From the NCBI GenBank assembly GCA_023388965.1, contig JAEWFF010000032.1, positions 1-64,000 on the forward strand: a stretch of DNA of 64,000 nucleotides. Direction: 5' to 3'. A program made the translations under genes and the position numbers. Numbering within the stretch: the stretch's first letter is position 1; each line of letters starts with the position of its first letter. Shown piece by piece: positions 8,351 through 20,333 of the stretch. The notes under the pieces were generated by a model. It saw only the letters and a program-made list of their open reading frames with translations, made no database searches and was not told the origin of the DNA. The DNA is from Pseudomonadota bacterium. GTDB lineage: Bacteria > Pseudomonadota > Alphaproteobacteria > Rhizobiales > Methylopilaceae.

Positions 8351-9826
8351 TCAGCTATACCGCGCGATCATCTCGCGGACCGTCTGTACAAGATCGTCTT
8401 GCTTCACCGTCACCTGGCCGGGGCGTTCCTCGGTCCAGGCCGCGCGGTCCTCGATCTTCTTCGACATTTCCTTGCCGAGAACGAGGTCCTTGACCGTGAC
8501 TTCGCCGGCCTCTTTTTCGTTCGAGCCCTGAATGACGGCGACGGGCGCGCGGCGGCGGTCGGCATATTTCATCTGCGCGTTCATGCCGGACGAGCCGAGA
8601 TAGATTTCGGCAGGAATGCCCGCCTCGCGCAACGTACGTGCGAGGCCGAGATAATCGGCGGTGCGGTCCTTGTCCATGACCAGCACGACCACGGGGCCGG
8701 CGGGTTCCGCCGCGCCCTTGCCGAGGGCCTGCAAGGCTGCCTGAAGACGCGACACGCCGATGGAGAAGCCGGTCGCGGGTGCGGCCTCGCCGCGAAACCG
8801 CGCAACGAGCCCGTCATAACGCCCGCCGCCGCCGACTGAGCCGAACCGGATCGGACGGCCCTGATCGTCCTTCACCTCGAACAGAAGCTCGGCCTCGTAG
8901 ACCGGGCCGGTGTAATATTCGAGACCGCGTACGACGGAGGGGTCGATGATGACGCGGTCGCCATATCCCGCTGCGTCGATGGTGCTTGCGATCTCACCAA
9001 GCTCGGTTGCACCAGCCTCGCCGCCGGTACCGGCGACAAGTTTTGCGAGATTGTCGATCGTATCCTTGGTGCTCGCCGCCTTTGCCGAGACGAAAGCGAT
9101 AATCCGGTCGGCAGCCGCTTCATCCAGCCCCGCGCCCTTCGTGAAATCCCCGCTCTCGTCCTTACGGCCCTTGCCGAGCAGGAGTTTCACGCCCTCGACG
9201 CCGAGGCGGTCCAGCTTGTCGATGGCGCGCAGCACGGTCAGGCGCTTGCCGGCATTCTCGTCGCCGCCGAGGCCGATGGCCTCCATCACGCCGTCGAGCA
9301 CTTTGCGGTTGTTGACCTTGATGATGTATTGACCGCTCGGAATGCCGAGCGCTTCCAGCGTGTCCGCCGCCATCATGCACATTTCGGCATCGGCCAGCAC
9401 GCTCGGCGCGCCGACGGTGTCGGCATCGAATTGCAGGAACTGGCGGAAGCGTCCGGGGCCGGGCTTTTCGTTGCGGAAGACGGGGCCGAAGCGGTAGGTA
9501 CGGAACGGTTTCGGAATGCGGTCCCAGTTCTCGGCGGCATAGCGGGCGAGGGGGGCCGTCAGGTCGTAGCGCAGCGACAGCCATTGCTCGTCGTCGTCCT
9601 GGAACGAGAACACGCCCTCGTTCGGCCGGTCGAGATCGGGCAGGAATTTGCCGAGCGCGTCGGTGTATTCGACGAACGGCGTTTCCAGCGCCTCAAAGCC
9701 CCAGAGCTCATAGACGCGGCGGATCGTCTCCACCATCTGGCGGGTGGCGGCGAGTTCGGACGGGCCGCGGTCGGCGAAGCCGCGCGCGAGGCGGGCCTTC
9801 AGGCGGTTTGTATCTTTGGCTGACAT
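8351..9826 (-). CDS. hisS: Histidyl-tRNA synthetase
   Basis: 491 residues from the ATG at 9826. Class II synthetase that charges tRNA-His. Motif 2 region [29 protein letters not shown], the HisA-type segment [16 protein letters not shown], and motif 3 [13 protein letters not shown] with following [10 protein letters not shown] are all present. The C-terminal anticodon-binding domain starts near residue 400 ([10 protein letters not shown]). It lies on the same strand as hisZ-hisG but is separated from them by the COG0523 block, so it is a separate unit. An 8-bp tandem repeat lies just upstream. Confidence 0.96.
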   Translation of the reverse strand: MSAKDTNRLKARLARGFADRGPSELAATRQMVETIRRVYELWGFEALETPFVEYTDALGKFLPDLDRPNEGVFSFQDDDEQWLSLRYDLTAPLARYAAENWDRIPKPFRTYRFGPVFRNEKPGPGRFRQFLQFDADTVGAPSVLADAEMCMMAADTLEALGIPSGQYIIKVNNRKVLDGVMEAIGLGGDENAGKRLTVLRAIDKLDRLGVEGVKLLLGKGRKDESGDFTKGAGLDEAAADRIIAFVSAKAASTKDTIDNLAKLVAGTGGEAGATELGEIASTIDAAGYGDRVIIDPSVVRGLEYYTGPVYEAELLFEVKDDQGRPIRFGSVGGGGRYDGLVARFRGEAAPATGFSIGVSRLQAALQALGKGAAEPAGPVVVLVMDKDRTADYLGLARTLREAGIPAEIYLGSSGMNAQMKYADRRRAPVAVIQGSNEKEAGEVTVKDLVLGKEMSKKIEDRAAWTEERPGQVTVKQDDLVQTVREMIARYS

Positions 9827-9847
9827 GGCGCGCGTCCTAGCGCGCGG

Positions 9848-9879
9848 CGGGCAAGCGGGCAAGCGGGCAAGCGGGCAAG
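9848..9879. repeat. Tandem 8-bp repeat (CGGGCAAG x4) in the hisS leader
   Basis: Four perfect copies of CGGGCAAG, or CTTGCCCG on the hisS strand, lie 22 to 53 bases upstream of the hisS start codon. Copy-number changes by slipped-strand pairing would alter leader length by 8 bases each. Confidence 0.85.
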
Positions 9880-10118
9880 CGGCTGGCGCGCCGGCCGGAC
9901 TGAGGCGTGTCCCGATCCGGCACGGAAGGATTAACGCGCCGGGCGGCGCGGACCCGTTCCGGCGGGCCGGTCTATGGCCCGGGATGCAAGAGCCTACTTC
10001 ATCTTGTGCGGACGAAGGGCGAACATCGCCCGATCAGCGATTCGTGCCGCGTTCGTTCCTCCCCCGTTTCGAAGATTAACGGGAGGATGTTCTGAGGATG
10101 GCGTGTCCCATCTCCCGG

Positions 10119-10160
10119 TCCTCATCCTGAGGAGGCGCGGAGCTCCGTCTCGAAGGATGG
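10119..10160. repeat. PE-A palindromic repeat, copy 2
   Basis: TCCTCATCCTGAGGAGGCG and GTCTCGAAGGATGG arms surround the apex palindrome CGGAGCTCCG. Orientation is opposite to copy 1. Confidence 0.75.
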
Positions 10161-10190
10161 GCCGACAATTGGTGTCTGCTGCCGGGGAAT

Positions 10191-10317
10191 CCTCTCCCCT
10201 TGTGGGAGAGGACGACTCATGGCCAGAGGCCATGAGCGAGGTGAGGGGTTACTCAGACATACGACCCCTCACCCGGCCGCGCTTCGCGCGTGCCGACCTC
10301 TCCCACAAGGGGAGAGG
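10191..10317. repeat. PE-C composite palindromic element, full-length copy 1
   Basis: The hairpin CCTCTCCCCTTGTGGGAGAGG is followed by an apex ATGGCC-AGA-GGCCAT, then GTGAGGGG and a short spacer. The mirror half follows: CCCCTCAC, apex CGCGC-TTC-GCGCG, and CCTCTCCCACAAGGGGAGAGG. This is the clearest full element of the family. Confidence 0.85.
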
Positions 10318-10394
10318 ATGGGCGCCGTTTTTTTCGCGGCGCGACTCTCTACTACTGAAGGGAGCGGACAGCGAGCCTGTCGCCACAGCGTATA

Positions 10395-10526
10395 TCCCGG
10401 AAGCGGCGGAGCCGCTGTCCGGGATCCATACTCCGTGACGATGCGGTCTGATCTCGAGCGCTGCGGCATCTATCGCCGACACCGGGCGTATGGGTCCCGG
10501 GCTCCGCTTCGCGGCCCCGGGACATG
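10395..10526. repeat. PE-B palindromic element, copy 2
   Basis: Left hairpin TCCCGG with apex AGCGGC-GGA-GCCGCT, then TCCATACTCC. Right half GGGCGTATGGGTCCCGG with apex CCGC-TTC-GCGG, and CCGGGAC. Outer arms match 8145 and 47521. Confidence 0.75.
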
Positions 10527-10539
10527 CGAAGATCGTACA

Positions 10540-10597
10540 CCCTCACCCGACGGATCAGGCTTTCAGCCTGAGCCGGCCCTCTCCCCACGGGAGAGGG
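10540..10597. repeat. PE-C element, half copy
   Basis: CCCTCACCCG, apex ATCAGGC-TTTCA-GCCTGA, then CCCTCTCCCCACGGGAGAGGG. It lies 11 bases from the stop codon of the sigma-54 activator and could serve as its terminator. Confidence 0.7.
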
Positions 10598-10607
10598 AAA
10601 GGTCTCG

Positions 10608-11981
<1,374 letters not shown>

Positions 11982-12172
11982 ATTCCGATACTCCCGCCGC
12001 CCGCGGCCCCAGCCGCCGCATGCCCGGCAATGTCCCCGCATTACTTTGCGCCAACAGGGTAAATGAAGCGTCAAAGCGGCTTTTTCCGCGGGTGTGGGCA
12101 GGGCTGATATGCAATGGCGACGGGGCGGCGAATCTGCACATAGTTCTTTGGTTTATTCGCGCGCCGGGCCTC

Positions 12173-13537
12173 ATGCTGAAACCAGGGTCGATCTTCGTTG
12201 CCTTCTGCATGATGGTGGTCGCGGCTTCGGTCGCGGCGATCTTGGTGGTCGGCCTCGGCATGCATCTGCCGATTGCGATCGCGGGCGGCATCGGCGGCGT
12301 CACGTTGATTGCGGTCGTCACGCGGCTCGTGACGGGCGGCGGCGGCAAGCCCGCGACATTGCGCTTCTTCGAGCTTGAGGAACGCATCGGCCTCATCGCC
12401 GAACGCGTCCTGACCATCGAGCCGCGCCTCAACAAGATCGACCAGCAGGCGCAGGAAACCGCGCGCCGCACGCTGGCGCCCATCGAACAGCAGATCGCGG
12501 AACTCGGCACTCTGGTGCGCGCGCTGGCCGAGCAGGTCGAAACGCATGAGGCCGTTCTTGCCGAATTGCCGATGCGGCAGGTCGCCTGGACGGCTGCGGA
12601 ACTGGCAAAGCCGCTCCCCGGCCTCGATGAGGAATTGTATGCGCAGCCCGAACTGGGCGAGCCTGTGCCGCCGGCCGGTCCGCGCGGCAAGGCGCTTGAT
12701 CCGGTCAAGGCGAAGTTCATCCGCCGCGCCATCGAGACCGACGGAATCGAGATTCATCTTCAGCCGGTTGCCTCGCTGCCGCAGCGGCGCGTCATCCAGT
12801 ATTGCGCGTTTCCCTATCTGCGCGATGGCGAAGGCATGCTGCAGCCGCCGTCGGAATTCATGGACGATGCGCGGCTCGCGGGCCTCGTGCCGGCGCTCGA
12901 TGCCTTCGTGCTCGATCGCGCCTTGCGCATCGCGCGGCGGCTGAAGGCGCGCGACCGCGAGATCACCCTGATGGTCAATCTCGAAGCCGAGACTCTGGTC
13001 GCGCCCAATTTCGCGACCGACATCGCCAAACGGCTGGACGCCAATGCCGATCTCGCCTCGCATATCGTCATCGGCTTTTCGCAGGATGCGCTGTTCGGCT
13101 TCGGCGATGTCGAGGCCGAGATTCTCGCAAGTTTCGGCGAGCGCGGCTTCCGCTTCGCGCTGACCGGCGTGCGCGATCCCGATCTCGATGCCGGCGCGCT
13201 CCACACGCTCGGCGTCCGCTATATGCGTATCGCGAGCACGCTGCTGACCGATCCCGAGATTGCGAAAACCTCCGATCTGCATCCGGCCGATCTGCCGGGC
13301 CTGATGCGCCGCCACGCTATCCTTCTGGTGGCGGAGGATGCCGATACGGAAAACACGGTCGCCGATCTGCTCGATCTCGATGTGCGCGCGGCGCAGGGCG
13401 CGGTGTTCGGCGTGCCGCGGCCCGTGCGGCCGGAAATCTTCTCCGGCGAGGAGCCGAAGCCGCAGGCGCCGCCGGTCAAGGCCGCCGAGCGGCCGGTGCC
13501 GCAAAAGCCGTTCCGCTCCATCGCCCGCCGCGCTTGA
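12173..13537 (+). CDS. Membrane-anchored, coiled-coil, degenerate EAL protein (TipF-like)
   Basis: 454 residues. Two N-terminal membrane helices (residues about 7-27 and 31-50) are followed by a coiled coil (about 62-125) and a C-terminal EAL-fold domain (about 180-420). The catalytic EAL signature is absent: the equivalent segment reads QYCAFPYLRD and the DDFG loop is FALTGVRDPD. It cannot be a normal c-di-GMP phosphodiesterase. This layout is that of Caulobacter TipF, a c-di-GMP receptor needed for flagellar positioning, so a receptor role is the best guess. The final 40 residues are a Pro/Lys-rich tail. It is divergent from the sigma-54 activator and followed 31 bases later by the HAD gene. 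Confidence 0.82.
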   Translation: MLKPGSIFVAFCMMVVAASVAAILVVGLGMHLPIAIAGGIGGVTLIAVVTRLVTGGGGKPATLRFFELEERIGLIAERVLTIEPRLNKIDQQAQETARRTLAPIEQQIAELGTLVRALAEQVETHEAVLAELPMRQVAWTAAELAKPLPGLDEELYAQPELGEPVPPAGPRGKALDPVKAKFIRRAIETDGIEIHLQPVASLPQRRVIQYCAFPYLRDGEGMLQPPSEFMDDARLAGLVPALDAFVLDRALRIARRLKARDREITLMVNLEAETLVAPNFATDIAKRLDANADLASHIVIGFSQDALFGFGDVEAEILASFGERGFRFALTGVRDPDLDAGALHTLGVRYMRIASTLLTDPEIAKTSDLHPADLPGLMRRHAILLVAEDADTENTVADLLDLDVRAAQGAVFGVPRPVRPEIFSGEEPKPQAPPVKAAERPVPQKPFRSIARRA

Positions 13538-13568
13538 CCTTCGCGGGCGGCTGCGGCACCTCCACCCC

Positions 13569-14435
13569 ATGAGCAAAACCTTTGTCCTGCCGCCCGGTTC
13601 GGGCCTCGGCGCGCTTGCGCCGGATTACGATGTGATCTTCTCCGATGTCTGGGGCGTCCTGCACAACGGCGTCCAGGCATGGCCGACCGCATCCGATGCA
13701 CTGATGAAATTCCGCGAGCGCGGCGGCACGGTCGTGCTGCTGTCGAATGCGCCGCGCCCGTCTTCCGTTGTCATCGAGCAGCTCGAGACGATCGGCGTGC
13801 CGCGCGCGGGCTGGGACGGCATCGTCACATCGGGCGATGTCACGCGCATGGAACTCGACCGGCGTGGCGTGACGCGTCTGCATCATGTCGGCCCGCCGCG
13901 CGATGCCGAAATGTTCGAGGGGCTCGAACTTGTCGGCGCTGGCGAGGCGAAGATTGCGGTCGTGACCGGGCTCGACGACGATCATTCCGAAACGCCGGAC
14001 GATTACCGCGAGCGGCTGCGCGAACTTGCCAGCCACGATGTCGATCTCATCTGCGCCAATCCGGACCGCGTCGTGGAGCGCGGCGGCGAAATGGTGTGGT
14101 GCGCGGGTGCGCTGGCGGATGTGTACGAGGAATATGGCGGCCGTGTCCTTCACATCGGCAAGCCATTCTCCGGCGTCTACGAACAGGCGCTGCGCGTCGC
14201 GCTCGAAAAACGCGGGCAGGTGACGCCGAAAGCGCGCGTGCTCGCCATCGGCGATTCCATGATCACCGATGTCGCGGGTGCCAATACATTTGGAATCGAC
14301 TGCCTGTTCATGACCGGGGGCATCCATGCCGGCGAGATCGGACATCCGCCGAGCGGTGAGGCATTCGCGTCCGTACTCGCCCCCGCCGCCGTCAAGCCCG
14401 TCGGCTGGTCGCATAGATTGGTGTGGGAGGTGTAA
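13569..14435 (+). CDS. TIGR01459-type HAD-superfamily hydrolase
   Basis: 288 residues. HAD subfamily IIA phosphatase of the NagD/pyridoxal-phosphatase kind. Motif I is FSDVWGVLHNG (DxDxT replaced by DVWG as in this alphaproteobacterial group), motif II LLSNAPRP, and motif III/IV IGKPFSGVYEQAL and AIGDSMITDVAGAN. Substrate unknown. It starts at the ATG at 13569, 31 bases downstream of the TipF-like gene, and is probably co-transcribed with it. It converges with xseA across a full PE-C element. Confidence 0.85.
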   Translation: MSKTFVLPPGSGLGALAPDYDVIFSDVWGVLHNGVQAWPTASDALMKFRERGGTVVLLSNAPRPSSVVIEQLETIGVPRAGWDGIVTSGDVTRMELDRRGVTRLHHVGPPRDAEMFEGLELVGAGEAKIAVVTGLDDDHSETPDDYRERLRELASHDVDLICANPDRVVERGGEMVWCAGALADVYEEYGGRVLHIGKPFSGVYEQALRVALEKRGQVTPKARVLAIGDSMITDVAGANTFGIDCLFMTGGIHAGEIGHPPSGEAFASVLAPAAVKPVGWSHRLVWEV

Positions 14436-14441
14436 GTTTCA

Positions 14442-14582
14442 CCTCTCCCGCTTGCGGGAGAGGTCGGCACGCGCGCAGCGCGGCCGGGTGAGGGGAATTG
14501 CGAGGTCGGTGGGCGGACTTCCCCTCACCTCGCTCGAAAGCCTCCTGGCTTTCGAGTCGTCCTCTCCCGCAAGCGGGAGAGG
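14442..14582. repeat. PE-C composite palindromic element, full-length copy
   Basis: CCTCTCCCGCTTGCGGGAGAGG, apex CGCGC-GCA-GCGCG, GTGAGGGG, spacer, CCCCTCAC, apex CGAAAGCC-TCCT-GGCTTTCG, CCTCTCCCGCAAGCGGGAGAGG. It fills the whole gap between two convergent genes. Confidence 0.85.
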
Positions 14583-14584
14583 AG

Positions 14585-16003
14585 TCACCCGAACAGATCG
14601 TCCTGCTTCGGTTTTCCGGTCGCCGGCTTCGCCGCAGGTTTCGGCTTCGCACCGCCGCCGGTTGCGACCGCGCCCGTCTCGCCATCCCTGAAGCGAAGCG
14701 TCAGCGCATCGCCCGACGAGATGGACGAGGCGGAGCGCACGAGCGCACCTTCAGCATTCATGACCAGCGCGAAACCGCGCTCCAGAACGCCCTCATAGGA
14801 ATAGGCGCGCAGGAGGCCGAAGGCGTGGTCGAGGCGGCGGTGAATGCCGCTCACATGGCCGCGCAGCGCGCGCGTCTTGCGGTCCGAGAGGACCGTCAGG
14901 CGTTCGCCGCATCTTTCGATCCGCCCTGTCAATACGCCGGGACGCAGCCGCACGGAGACCTGCGAGAAGGCGATGCGTTTCGTGCGCTCATTGGCGACGA
15001 GCGCGGGCCCGAGCCGCGCCGACAGCGCGTCGAATTTTTGGCGCGGGCCTGCCAGCAGGGCATCGGGCGTCGAAAGCGCGCGCGCGGCCGAGCGCAGTTC
15101 GGTGCGCCGCCGCTCCACATTGCGGCCGAGCGCGCCGATCAGCCGCGCGCCGCACGAGCCGGTATTGGCGAGAAGTTCGGTGCGCACCGGAACGGCGAAT
15201 TCGGCGGCGCCGGTCGGCGTTGGCGCGCGCAGATCGGCGGCGAAATCGATGAGTGTCGTGTCGGTCTCGTGGCCGACGGCGGAAATGATCGGGATCGTGC
15301 TCGCGGCGACCGCGCGCACCAGAGCCTCGTCGTTGAAGCCCCACAGATCCTCGAGCGAGCCGCCGCCGCGCGCGACGATCAGCACGTCGGGGCGCGGGAA
15401 GGGGCCGTCCGCATTGAAGCCTTCAATGGCGGCGGTCACTTCCGCCGCCGAGGTTTCGCCCTGCACGCGCACCGGCCAGACGAGGACATGGCGCGGAAAG
15501 CGATCCGACAGGCGGTGCAGGATATCGCGGATCACCGCCCCGGTCGGCGATGTAATGACGCCGATCACGCGCGGCAGATACGGAATGCGCTTCTTGCGCG
15601 CCTGATCGAACAGCCCCTCGGCGAGCAGGCGCTTGCGGCGTTCCTCGAGCTGCGCCAGCAGCGCGCCCGCGCCGGCCGGTTCGATGGAATCGACGACGAT
15701 CTGATAGCTCGATTTGCCGGCATAGGTCGTGATCCGCCCGGTGGCGATGACGTCGAGGCCCTCTTCGGGCTTGAACTTCAGGCGGCCGAACGTGCCCTTC
15801 CAGATCACGGCGTCGAGCCGCGCGCTTTCGTCCTTCAGCGTGAAATAGCAATGGCCGGAGGAGTGCGGGCCGCGATAGCCGGAAATTTCGCCGCGCACGC
15901 GCACATAGCCGAACGCATCCTCGACGGTGCGCTTCAGATTGGCCGAAAGCTCGGAGACGGTGATCTCCGGGGCGTTGGAAGGGGCGGAATCGGACGAGGA
16001 CAT
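14585..16003 (-). CDS. xseA: Exodeoxyribonuclease VII large subunit
   Basis: 472 residues from the ATG at 16003. It is the catalytic subunit of the single-strand exonuclease ExoVII and works with XseB, which is not in this window. The N-terminal OB fold ([39 protein letters not shown]) and the nuclease domain with [37 protein letters not shown] and [15 protein letters not shown] are clear. The C-terminus is a Pro/Lys-rich linker ending QDDLFG, common in relatives. PE-C elements flank it on both sides. Confidence 0.96.
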   Translation of the reverse strand: MSSSDSAPSNAPEITVSELSANLKRTVEDAFGYVRVRGEISGYRGPHSSGHCYFTLKDESARLDAVIWKGTFGRLKFKPEEGLDVIATGRITTYAGKSSYQIVVDSIEPAGAGALLAQLEERRKRLLAEGLFDQARKKRIPYLPRVIGVITSPTGAVIRDILHRLSDRFPRHVLVWPVRVQGETSAAEVTAAIEGFNADGPFPRPDVLIVARGGGSLEDLWGFNDEALVRAVAASTIPIISAVGHETDTTLIDFAADLRAPTPTGAAEFAVPVRTELLANTGSCGARLIGALGRNVERRRTELRSAARALSTPDALLAGPRQKFDALSARLGPALVANERTKRIAFSQVSVRLRPGVLTGRIERCGERLTVLSDRKTRALRGHVSGIHRRLDHAFGLLRAYSYEGVLERGFALVMNAEGALVRSASSISSGDALTLRFRDGETGAVATGGGAKPKPAAKPATGKPKQDDLFG

Positions 16004-16065
16004 GGGAAGCGGATTAGCACATGCGCGGGACAGGGAGGAAACGAACCGCCAAACATGCGGCTCCA

Positions 16066-16199
16066 CCTCTCCCCTTGTGGGAGAGGTCGGCAAGCGCGAA
16101 GCCGCTGCCGGGTGAGGGGTTTGATCCGCGATAGTCCGCACCCCTCACCTCGCTCATGGCCTTGCGGCCATGAGTCGTCCTCTCCCACAAGGGGAGAGG
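16066..16199. repeat. PE-C composite palindromic element between divergent xseA and purD
   Basis: CCTCTCCCCTTGTGGGAGAGG ... GTGAGGGG ... CCCCTCAC, right apex CATGGCC-TTGC-GGCCATG, CCTCTCCCACAAGGGGAGAGG. Unlike most copies it lies between two gene starts, so promoters must be within or beside it. Confidence 0.85.
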
Positions 16200-16276
16200 A
16201 TAGGAGCGCAGCGGCCATCCGGGGAAAACCGGCCCGCCGATTTCCGCGCGCCGTCGCATCGGGTTAAGAGAGGCGC

Positions 16277-17539
16277 ATGAACGTTCTTCTCATCGGTTCC
16301 GGCGGGCGCGAGCACGCGCTGGCCTGGAAACTGGCGCAGAGCCCGCGCCTCGGCAAACTCTTCGCCGCCCCCGGCAATCCCGGCATCGCCGCTTTTGCGG
16401 AACTCGTTGCGCTCGATCCTGCCGATCATTCCGCGGTGGTGAAATTCTGCCGCGCGAACGGCATCGGGCTCGTCGTCATCGGCCCGGAAGTGCCGCTCGT
16501 TGCCGGCCTTGCCGACAGGCTGGACGAGGCCGGCGTGCCGGTGTTCGGGCCGAGCAAGGCCGCCGCGCAGCTCGAAGGCTCCAAGACCTACACCAAGGAA
16601 CTCTGCGCGACCTACGAAATCCCGACCGCCGCGCACCGCAGCTTTATCGAGCCGGCCGGCGCCAAGGCCTATATCCGCCAGCAGGGCGCGCCCATCGTGG
16701 TGAAGGCCGACGGGCTTGCCGCCGGCAAGGGCGTTGTCGTCGCGATGAGCGTGCAGGAGGCCGAAGAAGCTATCGACATGATGTTCGAGGGCGGGCTCGG
16801 TGCCGCGGGCGCGAGCATCGTTGTCGAAGAATTCATGACGGGCGAGGAAGTCTCCTATTTCTGCCTGGTCGATGGCGAGACCGTTCTGCCGTTCGGCAGC
16901 GCGCAGGATCACAAGCGCGCTTTCGACGGCGATGAGGGGCCGAACACCGGCGGCATGGGCGCCTATTCGCCCGCGCCCGTCTTTACGCCCGAGATCGAGA
17001 AGCGCGCGCTCGAGGAGATCGTCAGGCCGACCGCGCGGGCCATGTACGCACTCGGAAATCCGTTCCGGGGCGTGCTCTATGCCGGGCTCATGCTGACGCC
17101 GCAGGGCCCGAAGCTCGTCGAATACAATGTCCGGTTCGGCGATCCGGAATGCCAGGTCCTGATGCTGCGGCTGAAATCGGACCTGCTCGACATCGTGCAG
17201 GCGGTGGCCGAGGGCACGCTCGACACGGTTACGGCCGAATGGTCGGCCGATCCGGCGATAACCGTCGTCATGGCGACGAAGGGCTATCCCGGCGCCGTGG
17301 GCAAGGGCTCGGAAATCCGCAATCTCGCCGCCGCCGATGCGGTCGAGGGCGTCACTGTATTTCAGGCCGGAACGTATGGCCGCGACGGCAGGATCGAGGC
17401 GGCCGGCGGCCGCGTGCTGAACGTCACCGCTTCCGGCGCGACGCTGAAAGCGGCCCGTGATCGGGCCTATGAGGCTGTCGATCTGATCGACTGGCCCGAA
17501 GGCTTCTGCCGCCGCGATATCGGTTGGCGCGCGCTGTAG
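16277..17539 (+). CDS. purD: Phosphoribosylamine--glycine ligase (GAR synthetase)
   Basis: 420 residues, standard length. ATP-grasp enzyme for step 2 of purine biosynthesis (phosphoribosylamine + glycine + ATP to GAR). Landmarks: [19 protein letters not shown] at the start, [29 protein letters not shown]-grasp segment [18 protein letters not shown], and [25 protein letters not shown]. The start ATG follows GAGAGGCGC. It converges with the broken EamA gene across PE-C and PE-B elements. Confidence 0.97.
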   Translation: MNVLLIGSGGREHALAWKLAQSPRLGKLFAAPGNPGIAAFAELVALDPADHSAVVKFCRANGIGLVVIGPEVPLVAGLADRLDEAGVPVFGPSKAAAQLEGSKTYTKELCATYEIPTAAHRSFIEPAGAKAYIRQQGAPIVVKADGLAAGKGVVVAMSVQEAEEAIDMMFEGGLGAAGASIVVEEFMTGEEVSYFCLVDGETVLPFGSAQDHKRAFDGDEGPNTGGMGAYSPAPVFTPEIEKRALEEIVRPTARAMYALGNPFRGVLYAGLMLTPQGPKLVEYNVRFGDPECQVLMLRLKSDLLDIVQAVAEGTLDTVTAEWSADPAITVVMATKGYPGAVGKGSEIRNLAAADAVEGVTVFQAGTYGRDGRIEAAGGRVLNVTASGATLKAARDRAYEAVDLIDWPEGFCRRDIGWRAL

Positions 17540-17557
17540 GGATGGTTCGTACGCGGC

Positions 17558-17695
17558 CCCTCCCTCCTCCGCGAAGCGGGGGAGGGTCGAGTCGGCGAAG
17601 CCGACCGGGGTGGGGGCAAATCGACATGTCTTCCTGTCACCCCACCCCGCTCGCGCCATAGTGGCGCGAGTCGCCCTCCCCTTTCAGGGGAGGGA
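17558..17695. repeat. PE-C variant (CCTCCC arms), full-length copy
   Basis: CCCTCC...GGGGGAGGG hairpin, apex GTCGGC-GAA-GCCGAC, GGGGTGGGG, spacer, CCCCACCCC, apex CTCGCGCCA-TAG-TGGCGCGAG, CCCTCCCCTTTCAGGGGAGGG. The same build as other PE-C copies, with arm sequences shifted to CCTCCC and GGTGGGG. Confidence 0.8.
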
Positions 17696-17703
17696 GTCAG
17701 CAC

Positions 17704-17770
17704 TATCGCCAATACCGGGCGTATGGGTCCCGGATCGCGCTGCACTTTGTGCAGCTTGTCCGGGACATGC
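17704..17770. repeat. PE-B palindromic element, half copy
   Basis: CGGGCGTATGGGTCCCGG, apex GCTGCAC-TTT-GTGCAGC, then TCCGGGACATGC. It lies directly downstream of the EamA stop. Confidence 0.75.
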
Positions 17771-17782
17771 GTCACGTTCGCC

Positions 17783-18699
17783 TCAGGACAACGCCTGCGC
17801 TGTCCCGCCCCTCTGCCAGAGCACGAGCACGTTGCCGGCCGCGATGAAGGCAAGGCCCGCGAACGACCAGGCCGACCACTGATAGCCTTCGTATTGACCC
17901 GAGATCAGAAGCGCGAATACGGGAAACAGCACGGTCATGTAGCCGGCGCGCGCGGGGCCGATGCGGCGCAGCAGCGACAGATAGGTCCAGAACGCGACGA
18001 CGGAAGCGATCAGCGCGAGGAAGGCCAGCGCGCCGAGATAGGCGAAGGTCCATTCCACCTGGAATGTCTGGCCGCGCACGGGGGCGTAGACGAACAGGAC
18101 CGCGCTGCCATAGGCCATGCCCCAGGCCGTCGCCGCCGCGAGCGGAATGCGCGGTCCTGCACGCGCGCCGAGATCATGTTGCCGGTGGAGAAGAACAGGG
18201 TTCCGCCGACGCACAGCGCAAGGCCGCCGAGACGTCCATACCCGGAGGCGATGACTTCGGGCGCGAACAGGCAGGCGACGCCGAAGACGCCGATGACCGA
18301 ACCAAGCGCGACCGTCCACGGCACGGGCCGCTTCAGCGCGAGCGATTGCAGGATGACATTGAGCGGGGCGGCGAGCGCGAACACGACCGCCATCATGCCC
18401 GTCACGAGGATGAGGCCGCTGTAATAGAACAGGACGAAATTGGTCGAAAACAGAGTGAGGCCGAGCGCCGCGAAGAAAAGATGATCGCGGCCCGAATAGC
18501 CCGAAAGGCGTTCGCCGCGCAGCGCACACCAGCCGAACATGAAGGCGCCGGCGATCGCGAACCGCCACAGGATCGAGACTTCGGGCGCGACCACGCCGAG
18601 CTGCAGGCGCACGCCGATCCAGCTCGTGGACCAGGCGAACAGGAGCAAGGCGGCCAGCACGAAATCCGTGCGGCCCATGAGTGTCGGGTTTTCGTCCAT
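17783..18699 (-). pseudogene. EamA/DMT-family transporter, frameshifted
   Basis: Two overlapping frames together encode one ten-helix drug/metabolite exporter. The first part (from the ATG at 18699, MDENPTLMGRTDFVLAALLL...) runs to NMISARVQDRAF, then reads through non-hydrophobic Arg-rich sequence. The second frame resumes with IPLAAATAWGMAYGSAVLFV and continues to the stop at 17783. The break is near 18150, where GCGCATT stands in place of an expected GCGGCATT, a one-base loss. Two EamA repeats of five helices would be complete if repaired. Substrate unknown. It is either a recent pseudogene or a sequencing error. Confidence 0.8.
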
Positions 18700-18770
18700 G
18701 CGCCTATCTGCGCGCGCCGCCGGGGCGAAGCAATACAACTTCGGTCATGCCTGCCATGACCGAAATGCGA

Positions 18771-20141
<1,371 letters not shown>

Positions 20142-20226
20142 AACCCTCTCACGGCTTGCGGGGGAGTGAGACCTAGGTGTTCGGGGGAAGAACGTAAAGT
20201 GCCCCGGACAAACACCGAACCCGCGG

Positions 20227-20329
20227 CCATCCTTCGACACGCGTCCTTCGGACGCGGCTCAGGATGAGGAAGAGGATTTAACCCCGCTCGCCTGCGGCGA
20301 GTCGCCCCCTCCCGCGAGCGGGAGAGGGG
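20227..20329. repeat. PE-A copy 3 followed by a PE-C half element
   Basis: PE-A (20227-20270): CCATCCTTCGACACG, apex GCGTCC-TTC-GGACGC, GGCTCAGGATGAGGA. PE-C half (20281-20329): CCCCGCTCGCC-TGC-GGCGAGTCG then CCCTCCCGCGAGCGGGAGAGGG. The PE-C half ends 5 bases from the stop of the L,D-transpeptidase gene. Confidence 0.75.
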
Positions 20330-20333
20330 ACAA

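Larger units (their letters stand above)
9880..10607. other. Long gene-free region filled by palindromic elements
   Basis: There is no convincing gene between the hisS leader and the sigma-54 activator. Reading frames here are repeat-derived. From 10119 to 10597 four elements follow one another: PE-A, PE-C, PE-B, PE-C. The first 230 bases (9886-10115) hold nothing I can recognise apart from the presumed hisS promoter. Confidence 0.7.

Noticed and set aside
10003..10438. Open frames in the repeat cluster upstream of the sigma-54 activator
   Set aside because: They are translations of PE-A, PE-B and PE-C elements and recur wherever these repeats occur.
9880..10600. Clustered palindromes considered as a CRISPR array
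   Set aside because: Units are inverted, of different families and unevenly spaced; there are no uniform direct repeats with unique spacers and no cas genes.
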